Source of the DNA: a virus
DNA: 57,163 nt
Virus record (IMG/VR): IMGVR_UViG_3300037452_000193
Span: 1-57,163 of that record
Strand: one strand, 5' to 3'
Of this stretch, positions 37,577 through 46,128 are shown one piece after another. Each line of letters begins with the position of its first letter. Within the stretch, counting starts at the first letter, position 1. The notes below the pieces were generated by a model. It was not told the DNA's origin. It was given only the letters and a program-made list of their open reading frames with translations, and did not search any database. The position numbers and the translations under genes were made by a program.

Positions 37577-38022
37577 TGGGCAAGATCGCCAACGGTACCG
37601 TCCTCAAGGCGGCGGAAGAGGACCGGTTCCTCCTCCTCGTGGCCTACAGCCCCAACCGGATGCCCCACAGGGGCGCGGATGGGGCCATCGACATCGTCCA
37701 GCCCCGCGTGCTCGAAAAAGCGTGCTGGCGGTTCATGGACAACGGCGCCAAGGTCGGCCTCTGGCATGAACCGGGCCACGGAGACGCAGCGCGGGTCGTC
37801 GAGAACTACATCTACCGGAACCCCGTTCCGTGGGTGATGAAGTCGCCGGCTGGGGTCGAGGAGATCGTCCAGGAGGGTGATTGGGTGACTGGGATGATCC
37901 TGACGCGGCCCACCTGGAAGCTGTACAAGGCGAATCTGATCGGTGGGGCCTCACCGCAGGGCGCGTGCAGTCGCGTCGAGCCGAGGCCCGAGACCCTTGA
38001 ACGAGTGAGGAGCAGGTCATGA
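37573..38022 (+). CDS. XkdF-like prohead protease candidate (149 aa)
   Basis: ATG 37573 overlaps the upstream stop. LLVAYSPNRMPHRGADGAIDIVQPRVLEKACWRFMDNGAKVGLWHEPGHGDAARVVENYIYRNPVPWV...GDWVTGMILTRPTWKLYKANLIGGASPQG fits the XkdF-type fold: a substrate strand, a His in LWHEPGH and a Ser in GGASPQG near the C-terminus as candidate catalytic residues. Between portal/MuF and scaffold/capsid, where the head maturation protease is expected. Confidence 0.65.
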   Translation: MMGKIANGTVLKAAEEDRFLLLVAYSPNRMPHRGADGAIDIVQPRVLEKACWRFMDNGAKVGLWHEPGHGDAARVVENYIYRNPVPWVMKSPAGVEEIVQEGDWVTGMILTRPTWKLYKANLIGGASPQGACSRVEPRPETLERVRSRS

Positions 38023-39695
38023 CGGACACCCTGGACGACGCGGCCAAGAACGGCATCACCGAGTTCGACGTGCTCGACCCGACGGAACTCCATCTCGTCG
38101 GTGCCGGCGCCAACGGGTTCACCGCCCTGGCCGCCAAGAGCGCAGCCACGGTGATCGACGAGAGCGGGGACCTTTCGAAGGCTCGGTTCGCCGGGTTTTG
38201 CGGCGTCCCTGATTGTGTCGTGTGCAAGGGCCGTTTCGGCAAGGGTTTCGACACCCTCATCGAGCGGGCCGGCAAGAAGCGCCTCAAGGCCAAGGACCGC
38301 CGGGCCCTGCCGAAGGGTGCTTTCGCCATCCCCGAGAAGGCGCCGGGGCCCGGCTCCTACCCCATCCACGACGAGTCCCACGCCCGGAGTGCGCTTTCCG
38401 AACTCCACAACGCCTCACCGGATGAACAGAAGAGGATCAAGGCTGCTGTGCACCGCCGTTATCCGAACATCGACATGGAGAAAGCCTCTCAGAACTCCCA
38501 CGAGGACGGCCCCACGCCCTCTCCGAGCGGCTCCGAGGGGCAGACTCGCCAGAACCACCCCCACATGGGCGCCGTGCACATGGAGGTCACTCCGGAGGGC
38601 TACAAGGTCACCATGCCCACCTTCGCCGGCCACCCGGCGCCGAGTGCCGACCAGGAGGGCCACGGGTCGACCGCTCCGAACAAGACCATCCCGAAGGGCG
38701 AGGCCCTGAGCCAGACGCGCGGCAACACCCGCAAGGGTGGGGATGGCCACGGGACTCCCGCTCCTGGGGGAGACGCTGACGCCGACGCAGCAGAGCGCGA
38801 GGCGCGGGAACAGACCGAGGAACTCACCCGTAAGGCCCGCGAGGTTCTCGTGGCCCGAGGAATGACGTCCCCGGACGACAGAGCGAAAGAGATCGCGGCG
38901 ACTCTCATGGCCCAAAAGGCCGCCGGGGACGCGGCCTGGGAGCAGCACGATGCCGACGTTGCCGAACACATCGGTGAACTGGCGCAAGAGCTCGAAGAGC
39001 GAGAAAAGGCAGAACAGAACACGACCAAGGAGATTGAAGACATGACCCCTGAGGAGCTCACCAAGATGCTCGACGAGCGCGACGTGGCTCGTCGGGCCGC
39101 CAAGCAGCAGAAGAAGGAAGCGGCGAAGGCCAAGGCCGACGCCAAGAAGGCCAAGATGAAGGCCAAGGCCGACGCCAAAGCCAAGGCCAAGCAGGACGAG
39201 ATGGATGTCGAGAAGAGGGCGATCCTCGAGAAGGCAGCCGTCGATCCGCAGTTCGCAGCCGATCTGCACGTGCTCAAGCAGGCCAAGAAGGACCGAAAGG
39301 CCGCCAAGAAGGCAGCGAAGGGTCCGGCCCTGCCCGAGTCCGTGCTCAAGGATCTGGCGGGCATCAAGGAGCTGGTCGAGAAGGTGGCCGGCACCCCCAT
39401 GCCCATCCCCGTCCTCAACGAGGCCGGTATCCGTTCCGCAGGCGGCGTGCCCGCCCTGCGGGGGACACCGGGCGGCGAGGGCGGCGCGTTCAAGGCCCTG
39501 GAGGACAAGGTCGCCAAGGCCGCCGAGAGCGGCACGGTCGAAGAGTTCTCCAAGGCACAGTCCGAACTGACCACGGCCCGGTTGGTCGCCTTCGAGCGAC
39601 TCCGTGCAGGTGGCCTGTCGGACGCCGAGGCCATGGCCCGGGTGGGCGGTACGCCGCGCCCCGGTTCTCCGGCCGCCCTCGCAGGCGCACGCTGA
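38019..39695 (+). CDS. Scaffold-like protein with DUF6582-type N-terminal motif (558 aa)
   Basis: ATG overlaps the upstream stop (ATGA). Residues ~85-150 carry the phage motif RRALPKGAFAIPEK...YPIHDESHARSALSELHNASPDEQKRIKAAVHRRYPNI. The middle is disordered and His/Gly/Pro-rich. Residues ~330-440 form a long Lys/Ala/Glu coiled-coil (RRAAKQQKKEAAKAKADAKK and following), and the C-terminus is Gly/Pro-rich. Position before the capsid gene and the coiled-coil suit a scaffolding protein that the upstream protease would digest. Confidence 0.65.
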   Translation: MTDTLDDAAKNGITEFDVLDPTELHLVGAGANGFTALAAKSAATVIDESGDLSKARFAGFCGVPDCVVCKGRFGKGFDTLIERAGKKRLKAKDRRALPKGAFAIPEKAPGPGSYPIHDESHARSALSELHNASPDEQKRIKAAVHRRYPNIDMEKASQNSHEDGPTPSPSGSEGQTRQNHPHMGAVHMEVTPEGYKVTMPTFAGHPAPSADQEGHGSTAPNKTIPKGEALSQTRGNTRKGGDGHGTPAPGGDADADAAEREAREQTEELTRKAREVLVARGMTSPDDRAKEIAATLMAQKAAGDAAWEQHDADVAEHIGELAQELEEREKAEQNTTKEIEDMTPEELTKMLDERDVARRAAKQQKKEAAKAKADAKKAKMKAKADAKAKAKQDEMDVEKRAILEKAAVDPQFAADLHVLKQAKKDRKAAKKAAKGPALPESVLKDLAGIKELVEKVAGTPMPIPVLNEAGIRSAGGVPALRGTPGGEGGAFKALEDKVAKAAESGTVEEFSKAQSELTTARLVAFERLRAGGLSDAEAMARVGGTPRPGSPAALAGAR

Positions 39696-39708
39696 CCTCA
39701 GTCAGCGT
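39689..39708 (+). terminator. Hairpin between scaffold-like and capsid genes
   Basis: ACGCTGAC (39689-39696), loop CTCA, GTCAGCGT (39701-39708): a perfect 8-bp stem that includes the scaffold-like gene's stop codon. No T-run follows. It may protect the capsid mRNA 5' end or partly terminate, raising capsid over scaffold output. Confidence 0.45.
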
Positions 39709-39744
39709 CCCCGCACACGACCCAAGAGAGAGGAGGAGCCCACC

Positions 39745-41271
39745 ATGAGTTGGGGCTCTGACACCCTCGGTATCACCGAGGAGACGATGGAGATGGTGAA
39801 GGCCGCCACAAGCGGCATCACGACCTCCACCGGCATCGCGGGCGTGGTGCTCGACCCGAAACTGTTCTCATTGGTCCCGGTCGACACCCCGTTCTTCAAC
39901 AGCACCCCCCGCCGTCCGGCGGACATGGGTGCGAGGTTCGCCTTCTGGCAGACCTTGCTCAACATCAACAACCAGCAGCCCGACATCGGTACCCCGTTCG
40001 AGCAGGCCGGCCAGTTGGTCCTCATCCAGGACCAGTACCTCGCCGCCCAGTTCGTGCCCATGGCACTCGGCGGCACCGTGTCGGAAGACGCGCTGGCGAC
40101 GGCCCAGGGCTACGCGGATGCGCTGGCTGTGGACACGCTCCAGACCATCAACCAAGTGCTGATCGGGATGGACATCCACCAGCTCAACGCGCAGAACTTC
40201 GCGCTGCCCACGGCGGGTACGCCCACACTCACCGCATCGACCACGGGCGGCTCCATCGCCGCCACGACGACGGTGTACGTGAAGGTGGCGGGCCGATCCG
40301 GGGTGAACTACTACCGAGGTGGATCGCAGACGGCATCGTCCGAAGCGAGCACCACCACGGGAGGCTCGACCGCCACCAACTCCGTTGCAGGCTTCGTCAC
40401 CGCCATCAAGGGTGCCGCGGCGTACGACTGGTACGTGGGGTCGACCTCGGGAGCGGAGTTCTACTACACGACCACGACGACCAACACCGTCACCATCACG
40501 ACGATCCCCACGGCGGCACAGCTCGTGCCGTCGCTGTCCGGCATCTATCACGCCGGCCTGGCGGGACCGTCCGCAGTGCCGACGGCGGACTCGTCGTACC
40601 AGTCGTACTGGCAGAACGGACTGACCGCCTCGATCCTCGGGGACTATGCCTCGCAGCCTGACCAGTTGGGTGCCGGCCTGACGTTCACCAACTTGGTGAC
40701 GCCGGGATCGGGGACCACCCAGGGTGCTTACTACTCGTCCCTCGACGGGGCGCAGTTGAGCGTGCAAGGTGCTGCTCTCGAGCAGATCGACGTCATGAAC
40801 CGGGCGATCTACGACACCTATCAGGTGACGCCGACCCGTCTGCTCATGGGGTCCCAGTCCATCAACGACATCGCCAACGCGCTGTTGGACAACCCGCAGG
40901 CCGTCACCTGGCTGGTGCCGACCGACGCCTCCGGGAGAGCCCGACTCGTGGCCGGCGGTGCCGTGGCCGTCTATCTGAACAAGACGGTCAATGGGAAGCC
41001 GATCACCCTCGAGCTTCACCCCCACCTGCCTCCAAGCCAGATCATCGCTGTGGTCGACGAGGTGCCTTTCCCGGGCGCCAACATCTCCACGGCGATCTCC
41101 GTCGAGACGCTGATCGACTTCTGGCGCTTCGACTATGGGACCTCGCGCGTGCCGAACACCGCCAACGGTGGCCCTCGGTACGACTTCGAGATCCGCTCGC
41201 TCCAGGCCCTGGAGAACAAGGCAGCCCCGGTCATGGGGATCCTCGACAACATCGGCGCAGGCATCGCCTGA
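39745..41271 (+). CDS. Major capsid protein with inserted Ig-like domain
   Basis: 508 residues from ATG 39745 behind GAGAGGAGGAGCCC. HK97-type capsid features: N-terminal MSWGSDTLGITEETMEMVKAATSG, TPFFNSTPRRPADMGARFAFWQ, QFVPMALGGTVSEDALATAQ, later IDVMNRAIYDTYQVTPTRLLMGSQSINDI...ELHPHLPPSQIIAVVDEVPFPGANISTAISVETLIDFWRFDYG. Residues ~155-265 (TPTLTASTTGGSIAATTTVYVKVAGRSG and on, to TITTIPTAAQ) are a Thr/Ser-rich Ig-like domain inserted into the capsid fold, likely surface-exposed. The XkdF-like protease and scaffold lie upstream. Confidence 0.88.
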   Translation: MSWGSDTLGITEETMEMVKAATSGITTSTGIAGVVLDPKLFSLVPVDTPFFNSTPRRPADMGARFAFWQTLLNINNQQPDIGTPFEQAGQLVLIQDQYLAAQFVPMALGGTVSEDALATAQGYADALAVDTLQTINQVLIGMDIHQLNAQNFALPTAGTPTLTASTTGGSIAATTTVYVKVAGRSGVNYYRGGSQTASSEASTTTGGSTATNSVAGFVTAIKGAAAYDWYVGSTSGAEFYYTTTTTNTVTITTIPTAAQLVPSLSGIYHAGLAGPSAVPTADSSYQSYWQNGLTASILGDYASQPDQLGAGLTFTNLVTPGSGTTQGAYYSSLDGAQLSVQGAALEQIDVMNRAIYDTYQVTPTRLLMGSQSINDIANALLDNPQAVTWLVPTDASGRARLVAGGAVAVYLNKTVNGKPITLELHPHLPPSQIIAVVDEVPFPGANISTAISVETLIDFWRFDYGTSRVPNTANGGPRYDFEIRSLQALENKAAPVMGILDNIGAGIA

Positions 41272-41287
41272 CCACCACCGATCCGGA

Positions 41288-41320
41288 GGGGGGCGCGGGC
41301 CCGGGATACCCGCGCCCCCC
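41288..41320 (+). terminator. Strong terminator after the capsid gene
   Basis: GGGGGGCGCGGG (41288-41299) and CCCGCGCCCCCC (41309-41320) form a perfect 12-bp stem with a 9-nt loop, 16 bases after the capsid stop. There is no T-run, as is common for high-GC actinobacterial terminators. It probably reduces downstream transcription so that capsid is made in excess. Confidence 0.85.
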
Positions 41321-41350
41321 ATTCGGGCCTGAATCAACAAGGAGCCAACC

Positions 41351-41707
41351 GTGTACATCAAGGCCTTTCGTGAACAGCAAGTCCGGGTGCAGGACCCTCT
41401 TCGCCCCGGCCGCCGTGTCTTCGAGACCCGGCTGATCCCTTCAGGAGCAAGCACTCTCAGCCACCCCGACGGCAAGGGCGGCATGGACCACTACGAAGCC
41501 GACGAGGACGGGTGGCTCGACGCTCCCCACGAACTCGCTGCGTTCGTCCGCAACTTCCGCGGTCCTTCGGGAGAGCGGTGGTACACCCCCGACGAGGTCG
41601 GGGAAGAGGTCGCCTCTGGCCGCATCCAGGCCGATCCAGCCGATGAACTCCCCGCCAGTGGGGCCAAGACGACCAAGAAGGCCGCAGCGGCCTCCGCCGA
41701 CGCCTGA
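41351..41707 (+). CDS. Head-completion-region protein (118 aa)
   Basis: GTG after AAGGAGCCAACC. MYIKAFREQQVRVQDPLRPGRRVFETRLIPSG...DGKGGMDHYEADEDGWLDAPHELAAFVRNFRGPSGERWYTPDEVGEEV is a beta-then-helix pattern; the C-terminus is Ala/Lys-rich. Position between capsid and connectors suggests a head-tail joining or capsid-associated role; family not recognised. Confidence 0.6.
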   Translation: MYIKAFREQQVRVQDPLRPGRRVFETRLIPSGASTLSHPDGKGGMDHYEADEDGWLDAPHELAAFVRNFRGPSGERWYTPDEVGEEVASGRIQADPADELPASGAKTTKKAAAASADA

Positions 41708-42192
41708 GAGTCGTCGTCGCCCACACGGGCATCCATCCGGCCACGGAGCGGTCGGTCAGGGAACTGGCCCCCAGGGCTGAGTGGCGAGACGTGTCTCGGA
41801 GCACCCTGGCCTACAGCGAGCTCCTGGCCGAGCTCTGGCGTGAGGCCGAGGACTTCCTCGTCGTCGAGCACGACATCGAGCTCACGGCCGAGGCGCTCCG
41901 AGAAGCCCTCGAATGTCCGTGCGAGTGGTCCACGAGCCCCTTCCCTTCCCCGGGGCCGTCCCCCTTCACCATGTCGCTCGGGTGTACGCGCTTCCGGAAG
42001 TCCCTCATGGAGCAGCTTCCGCAAGCCGTTGACCGAGCCAACCGGATCGACGACTCGGGGTCCGTGTGCCCGCCGGGCCATTGGAAGCTTCTCGACGCTC
42101 GGCTCTACTCGGTCCTCCGGGGGACGGCGCCGGACCTGCGCTCCCCGCATCTCCACTCTCCGGTGCCTCACCACCACGAGTACCCGAGGTGA
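41704..42192 (+). CDS. Protein resembling a small glycosyltransferase-like phage family (162 aa)
   Basis: Protein-like sequence runs upstream of the first usual start (GTG 41791, 133 aa): RVVVAHTGIHPATERSVRELAPRAEWRDVS. The only earlier start is CTG 41704, overlapping the previous stop as CTGA in the manner of the ATGA/GTGA overlaps elsewhere. Core YSELLAELWREAEDFLVVEHDIELTAEALREALECPCEW...SPFTMSLGCTRF; the VEHDI acidic motif and Cys pairs resemble phage proteins sometimes predicted to have glycosyltransferase folds. The start and the function are uncertain; the frame is well supported. Confidence 0.55.
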   Translation: MRVVVAHTGIHPATERSVRELAPRAEWRDVSRSTLAYSELLAELWREAEDFLVVEHDIELTAEALREALECPCEWSTSPFPSPGPSPFTMSLGCTRFRKSLMEQLPQAVDRANRIDDSGSVCPPGHWKLLDARLYSVLRGTAPDLRSPHLHSPVPHHHEYPR

Positions 42193-42193
42193 C

Positions 42194-42382
42194 ATGGGCA
42201 AGCAGAAGATCGAGTCTCAGGACACCATCGACACGGCCACCCATTTCCTCCACCGGCTTCAAGCTGACGGGTGGGCGCTCGAAGGCCTCGAGCAGGAGAT
42301 CGAGTACGCCCAGGCCCGCCCCGGCGGTCCGAAGCTGGTCATCGGCTCGGTGGTGACCATCAAGCTCATCCCGATCCGCTGA
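42194..42382 (+). CDS. Small head-tail-region protein (62 aa)
   Basis: ATG 42194 one base after the previous stop. MGKQKIESQDTIDTATHFLHRLQADGWALEGLEQEIEYAQARPGGPKLVIGSVVTIKLIPIR: one helix then two strands. Unrecognised, but start and stop fit exactly between neighbours. Confidence 0.6.
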   Translation: MGKQKIESQDTIDTATHFLHRLQADGWALEGLEQEIEYAQARPGGPKLVIGSVVTIKLIPIR

Positions 42383-42391
42383 GGAGACGCC

Positions 42392-43396
42392 GTGGCCCTG
42401 CCCTACACGCCGGTGGTCCTCTCCGCCCCCATCGTCAACCCGTCCGTGGGATCAGTCGGCGGAACGACGATCCCCTACATCTCGAACTCCCAATACACCT
42501 TCGCTCCGACCGCGATGAACGTGCAGAACATCGGGCCGGGCCCGGTTCAGAACGCACAGATCCTGGCCGACACCATTCGTCGAGCGTCGCGGTGGGCCGA
42601 CACCATTTGTTTCGGCGCGGACGTTGCCTCGACCGGGGCGGGGCTGGCAGCGGGGCTCTCCGTCGAATCGGTGAACGTGAGGCTGAAAGGCGGTGTTCTT
42701 CGCCTGGTCTGCGACTACCGCCCGATCCAACAGGTGATCGGGGTGGACGTCGGCCCCGACCCTTCCAACGTCGCTTCGATCGGGCCGAACATCGCCGCAT
42801 CCGTCTCCATCGGACGGCGCACGATCTTCGTGCCCTTCGTGGGCATCCCGATCCGAGCCGGGGATGTCGGGAGTCCTGTTCCCTATTCCGCCTACCCGGG
42901 TGGGACCGTGTACGCGGTCTGGTCCTATGTCTATGGCTACGCCCACACCGAGCTCGTCGCGGACGTCGCGAAAGGCGCAACCTCCTGCGTGGTGCGGGCC
43001 ACCAACGGGACCGGGGGTGTGTGGGGAGTGTTCCCCAACATCACCTCTCTGCTCATCTCGGACAGCGAGAACACCGAGACGGTGATGGTGACGGGGGTCA
43101 CTACAGGGTCGGACACGACGACGCTGACGACCACTCCCTTCGACAACGCCCATACCCTGCCTGAGTCGCCCGACTTCATTCCCGTCTCCGCCTTGGGGGA
43201 CGACATCCACCAGGCTGTGATCTCTCTGACCACCATGGTCATCAAGCTCCGAGGCGTGGGTTCGATGGTCATGCCCTCTGCGCCAGGAGGGAAGCCCTCG
43301 GGGAAGGCCTTGTCTCAGGCCGGCGCTGAGGGGGACTGGGGGACAGCCTGTCGGCTGCTCACTCCCTACAGGATCCGAAACAAAGCCAAGGTCTGA
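42392..43396 (+). CDS. Head-tail connector-region protein (334 aa)
   Basis: GTG after GAGGAGACGCC. N-terminal ~40 residues are extended; then AQILADTIRRASRWADTICFG..., as in head-tail adaptor proteins, followed by a large beta domain (GGTVYAVWSYVYGYAHTELVADVAKGATSCVVRATNGTGGVWGVFPNITSLLISDSENTETVMVTGVTTGSDTTTLTT) and a helical C-terminus (DDIHQAVISLTTMVIKLRG). Overlaps the next gene (TGATG). Likely connector/adaptor with an extra beta domain. Confidence 0.6.
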   Translation: MALPYTPVVLSAPIVNPSVGSVGGTTIPYISNSQYTFAPTAMNVQNIGPGPVQNAQILADTIRRASRWADTICFGADVASTGAGLAAGLSVESVNVRLKGGVLRLVCDYRPIQQVIGVDVGPDPSNVASIGPNIAASVSIGRRTIFVPFVGIPIRAGDVGSPVPYSAYPGGTVYAVWSYVYGYAHTELVADVAKGATSCVVRATNGTGGVWGVFPNITSLLISDSENTETVMVTGVTTGSDTTTLTTTPFDNAHTLPESPDFIPVSALGDDIHQAVISLTTMVIKLRGVGSMVMPSAPGGKPSGKALSQAGAEGDWGTACRLLTPYRIRNKAKV

Positions 43397-43917
43397 TGGG
43401 GCGGGCTCAGGTCCGAGAAGAGATCACGGCGCAGATCCAAGATCTGCAGATTCCGAACGTGGGAACCGTCTTCCCCGCTCGGCCTGTGATCTTGAAGGAA
43501 TCGGACTACACCGAACGGATGAACGGCGAGGCCGTCTCCTACTCGGGGAACGGGTCGGGCTGCGTCATCGTCGTGAACCTCCCCACCGACCGGCGCGAGC
43601 GCATCGCTTTGACCGGGATTGGGTCGGTCAACGACTTCGACAAGCACGCCATCGCCCTCGAGCTCTTCTTCGCTTCCACCTATGGGGCGGGGATCGAAGC
43701 CCAACAGGACTACGACGCCATTGTCGACATCCTCATCCCCGCCCTGAGAGCGAAGGCTGTACCGGGTCCAGCGATCTGGATGGCTGGTGGAGAAGTGGGG
43801 ACAGGCATCGAGCACTCGATGGACGAGCCCTACACCCCTGAGGACGGGAACACCATCCTCATCAACGGAATCATCCGCTACGAGGCTTGGGAACAGCTCG
43901 TCGGCGTCGGCGTCTGA
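43396..43917 (+). CDS. Tail terminator-like protein (173 aa)
   Basis: ATG overlaps the upstream TGA. MGRAQVREEITAQIQDLQIPNVGTVFPARP...SGCVIVVNLPTDRRERIALTG...FDKHAIALELFFAS...DYDAIVDILIPALRAKAVPG...ILINGIIRYEAWEQLV matches the helix-strand-helix layout of tail terminator proteins in siphophages. Precedes the tail tube gene. Confidence 0.65.
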   Translation: MGRAQVREEITAQIQDLQIPNVGTVFPARPVILKESDYTERMNGEAVSYSGNGSGCVIVVNLPTDRRERIALTGIGSVNDFDKHAIALELFFASTYGAGIEAQQDYDAIVDILIPALRAKAVPGPAIWMAGGEVGTGIEHSMDEPYTPEDGNTILINGIIRYEAWEQLVGVGV

Positions 43918-43928
43918 AAGGACAACCC

Positions 43929-44168
43929 ATGACTGTGACCGTCACCAACACAGACACGATGACGCGCTACTGGCCGCGCATCCCCGATCCAGGGACTGGG
44001 CGTCCCCTGACCCTCGAGCCAGGCGAATCAGCAGACATCGACGACCTACCCGATGACTTCGAGGACCCCTACCTCACGGTCAGCCCCCAGCAGAACGCTC
44101 CGATCGTCCCACCCCCCGTTCCGAGTCCACCAGCGGCAACCGAGCCGGCCGCCTCAGAAGAGGAGTAA
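43929..44168 (+). CDS. Small acidic protein before the tail tube gene (79 aa)
   Basis: ATG 43929 after AAAGGACAACCC. MTVTVTNTDTMTRYWPRIPDPGTGRPLTLEPGESADI is one beta domain, followed by a Pro/Ala/Glu-rich tail. Four bases before the tail tube ATG. A small virion or accessory protein; family not recognised. Confidence 0.6.
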   Translation: MTVTVTNTDTMTRYWPRIPDPGTGRPLTLEPGESADIDDLPDDFEDPYLTVSPQQNAPIVPPPVPSPPAATEPAASEEE

Positions 44169-44171
44169 CCG

Positions 44172-45428
44172 ATGCCCCTGATCCAAGGTACGGGGAACGC
44201 CTACCCGTCAGCACTGACCAACATCGGTATCGCCCTCGAGGCGACGACCGGGACCCCGATCACCCCGACCCATGTGATCCCGGTGAAGGGGCCGAAGTAC
44301 AAGCCGGATCTCATGTTCATCCCCGACGACACGCTCCAGGGATCCATGGTGCAGACCTACGACCTGGTGACGGGTCTGCGCTATGACGGACACGGGTGGA
44401 GCGGTCCTCCGTACCTGGACAGCTTCCCGAACTTCCTGTGTGCGGAGTTCGGCTCGGTGGACACGGTCACGGCCGCTCCTGCAAGCACCACCCTCAACGG
44501 GAACGTGGCTGCGGGGTCGACCACCGCGGTCGTCGCCTCCATGGGCTCGCCTCCGATCATCGCCGGGTCGTGGGTGACCTTCGGCTCTGCGTCTCTTGGG
44601 ACGCTCGAAACCCACCAGGTCCTGTCGGTGTCCACCGACACCTTGACACTGGTCGAGCCCATGATCTTCGCCCAGCCCACCGGTGGGACGGTCACGGGGT
44701 TGACCAAGCACCAGTTCTGTCTCCTCAACGCAGGTGGAAGGATCGGCGCCCAACCTCCATCCATGACGCTCATGGACTTCAACGGGGAAGAATGGCGCCA
44801 GATCTCCGCGGCGCAGCTCGACGAACTGACCATCAAGGGCAACGGGACCGGGCTGATCGACTACACCTGCACCTTCTTCGGCAACCCCGCCGTGGAGGAC
44901 GCCACGCCCCCGAGCCTGTCGGCCAACACCATCCAGACTCCTGCGCCATGGTCCTTCTACTGCTTGATCGGTCCCGTCGGCTCGTCCTTGGCGACCTTGG
45001 CCTCGACGGGGTACAACCCGTCGGTCACCGACTGGGAGTTCGACTTCAAGCGCGGGGTCAAGCCGATCCCCGCTCTGACGGGTCAGCAGGCCTACTTCCA
45101 ATACTTCGCCAACGTGCTGCAGAACTCGGGCAAGATGACCTTCATCGAGCAGAGCGGGTCTCCGCAGCTCAACAACTTCCTCACCGCACAGCGCCTCGTC
45201 TTCGACTTCTCGATCTTCGACATGAAGGCGGGATTCGCCATGAACTTCCACGCGTCGAACGCGGAGTTCAAGACGGGTGAGATCGACCGGTCCAAGGAAT
45301 GGGTGGACGTGCCGATGGAGTTCGAGCTCCTTCCGTCGACCACCGATCTCCTGACCGGTGGAAGCAACACCGGAGTCGGGCCGGTCATCGTGACCGTGGC
45401 CAACTCCACCACCACCGCCTATCACTAG
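44172..45428 (+). CDS. Major tail (tube) protein
   Basis: 418 residues; MPLIQGTGNAYPSALTNIGIALEATTGTPITPTHVIPVKGPKYKPDLMFIPDDTLQGSMVQTYD is the typical start of actinophage tail tube proteins. Central Ig-like stretch (STTLNGNVAAGSTTAVVASMGSPPIIAGSWVTFGSASLG) and QLDELTIKGNGTGLIDYTCTFFG follow. Directly upstream of the tail assembly chaperones, the conserved siphovirus order. Confidence 0.8.
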   Translation: MPLIQGTGNAYPSALTNIGIALEATTGTPITPTHVIPVKGPKYKPDLMFIPDDTLQGSMVQTYDLVTGLRYDGHGWSGPPYLDSFPNFLCAEFGSVDTVTAAPASTTLNGNVAAGSTTAVVASMGSPPIIAGSWVTFGSASLGTLETHQVLSVSTDTLTLVEPMIFAQPTGGTVTGLTKHQFCLLNAGGRIGAQPPSMTLMDFNGEEWRQISAAQLDELTIKGNGTGLIDYTCTFFGNPAVEDATPPSLSANTIQTPAPWSFYCLIGPVGSSLATLASTGYNPSVTDWEFDFKRGVKPIPALTGQQAYFQYFANVLQNSGKMTFIEQSGSPQLNNFLTAQRLVFDFSIFDMKAGFAMNFHASNAEFKTGEIDRSKEWVDVPMEFELLPSTTDLLTGGSNTGVGPVIVTVANSTTTAYH

Positions 45429-45454
45429 GAATCAACCAAAGGGAGCCAACCCAA

Positions 45455-45988
45455 GTGAGCCAGACCAAGACCCTCAAGGACGGGACGGTGATCGTCCTTC
45501 GTGACCTAACAGAGCTGCGCGGCCGAGATCGGAATCTCCTCAAAGCCAGTGCGATTGCTGCGCAGTCAGCCATCGAGAAGCTCGGCCTCGAGGAGGTCGC
45601 ACCGGCCGAAGGCGAGTCTGACGAGGACTATGCCAAGCGCATCGGGAAGCTGCAGTCCGATGCCCACCTGAGCATCTATGAGGGTCTGGCGCTCCAGGAG
45701 GTGCAAGAGGCTGCAGTGGTGGCGTCGCTGATCTCGTGGTCTCGGAACGAACCTATTCCGACGATGGAGACGGTTGGGGACCTGGACGGAGACTTCCACG
45801 ACGAACTCGTTGCCGCGGTCGGCGCCGTGCCCTTCGCTGAGACCACCTTCGAGGAGCAGCCACAAGGCGAAAACCCTACTGGCAGCTCCAGCTCCTCAAG
45901 TACGCCGTCCAGGGACGGCTCGGAGCCGGACACAGGGTCGACCCCGACGTTGCCGAGCTCTGGCGAGAGCATCGCTACCGCCAGCTAG
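45455..45988 (+). CDS. Tail assembly chaperone, short form (gpG-like)
   Basis: 177 residues from GTG 45455. VSQTKTLKDGTVIVLRDLTELRGRDRNLLKASAI...SDEDYAKRIGKLQSDAHLSIYEGLALQEVQEAAVVASLISWS...DGDFHDELVAAVG is helical, of chaperone type. The in-frame end after the slippery site is a low-complexity Ser/Thr tail, as usual for short forms. It guides tape measure and tube assembly. Confidence 0.75.
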   Translation: MSQTKTLKDGTVIVLRDLTELRGRDRNLLKASAIAAQSAIEKLGLEEVAPAEGESDEDYAKRIGKLQSDAHLSIYEGLALQEVQEAAVVASLISWSRNEPIPTMETVGDLDGDFHDELVAAVGAVPFAETTFEEQPQGENPTGSSSSSSTPSRDGSEPDTGSTPTLPSSGESIATAS

Positions 45989-46128
45989 ACGGTCTCACCC
46001 ACGATCAATACCTCGACGAGCCGGCGATCATCGTCGACTACCGGCTGGGCTTCCTCGGGATCGAGGCGGAGATGGAGAAGGAAGCCATGGAGGAGGCCCA
46101 ACGCAAGGCTGAGTCGAGGCGCAGATAG
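45455..46128 (+). CDS. Tail assembly chaperone, long form by -1 frameshift (gpGT-like)
   Basis: A -1 shift at CGAAAAC (45868-45874) joins the first 140 codons to the frame that ends at TAG 46126-46128, adding PYWQLQLLKYAVQGRLGAG...ELWREHRYRQLDGLTHDQYLDEPAIIVDYRLGFLGIEAEMEKEAMEEAQRKAE. This extension has no start of its own at the junction, its PYWQL-W-L pattern is typical of gpT domains, and its stop overlaps the next GTG. Predicted total 224 residues. Confidence 0.75.
45868..45874 (+). promoter_or_regulatory. Slippery site for -1 frameshift
   Basis: CGAAAAC read as GAA-AAC in the zero frame; the Asn tRNA on AAC can re-pair with AAA after a one-base back-step, after which CCC TAC TGG begins the extension. 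It is not a perfect X-XXY-YYZ heptamer because the P-site codon GAA would re-pair with CGA. Confidence 0.6.
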
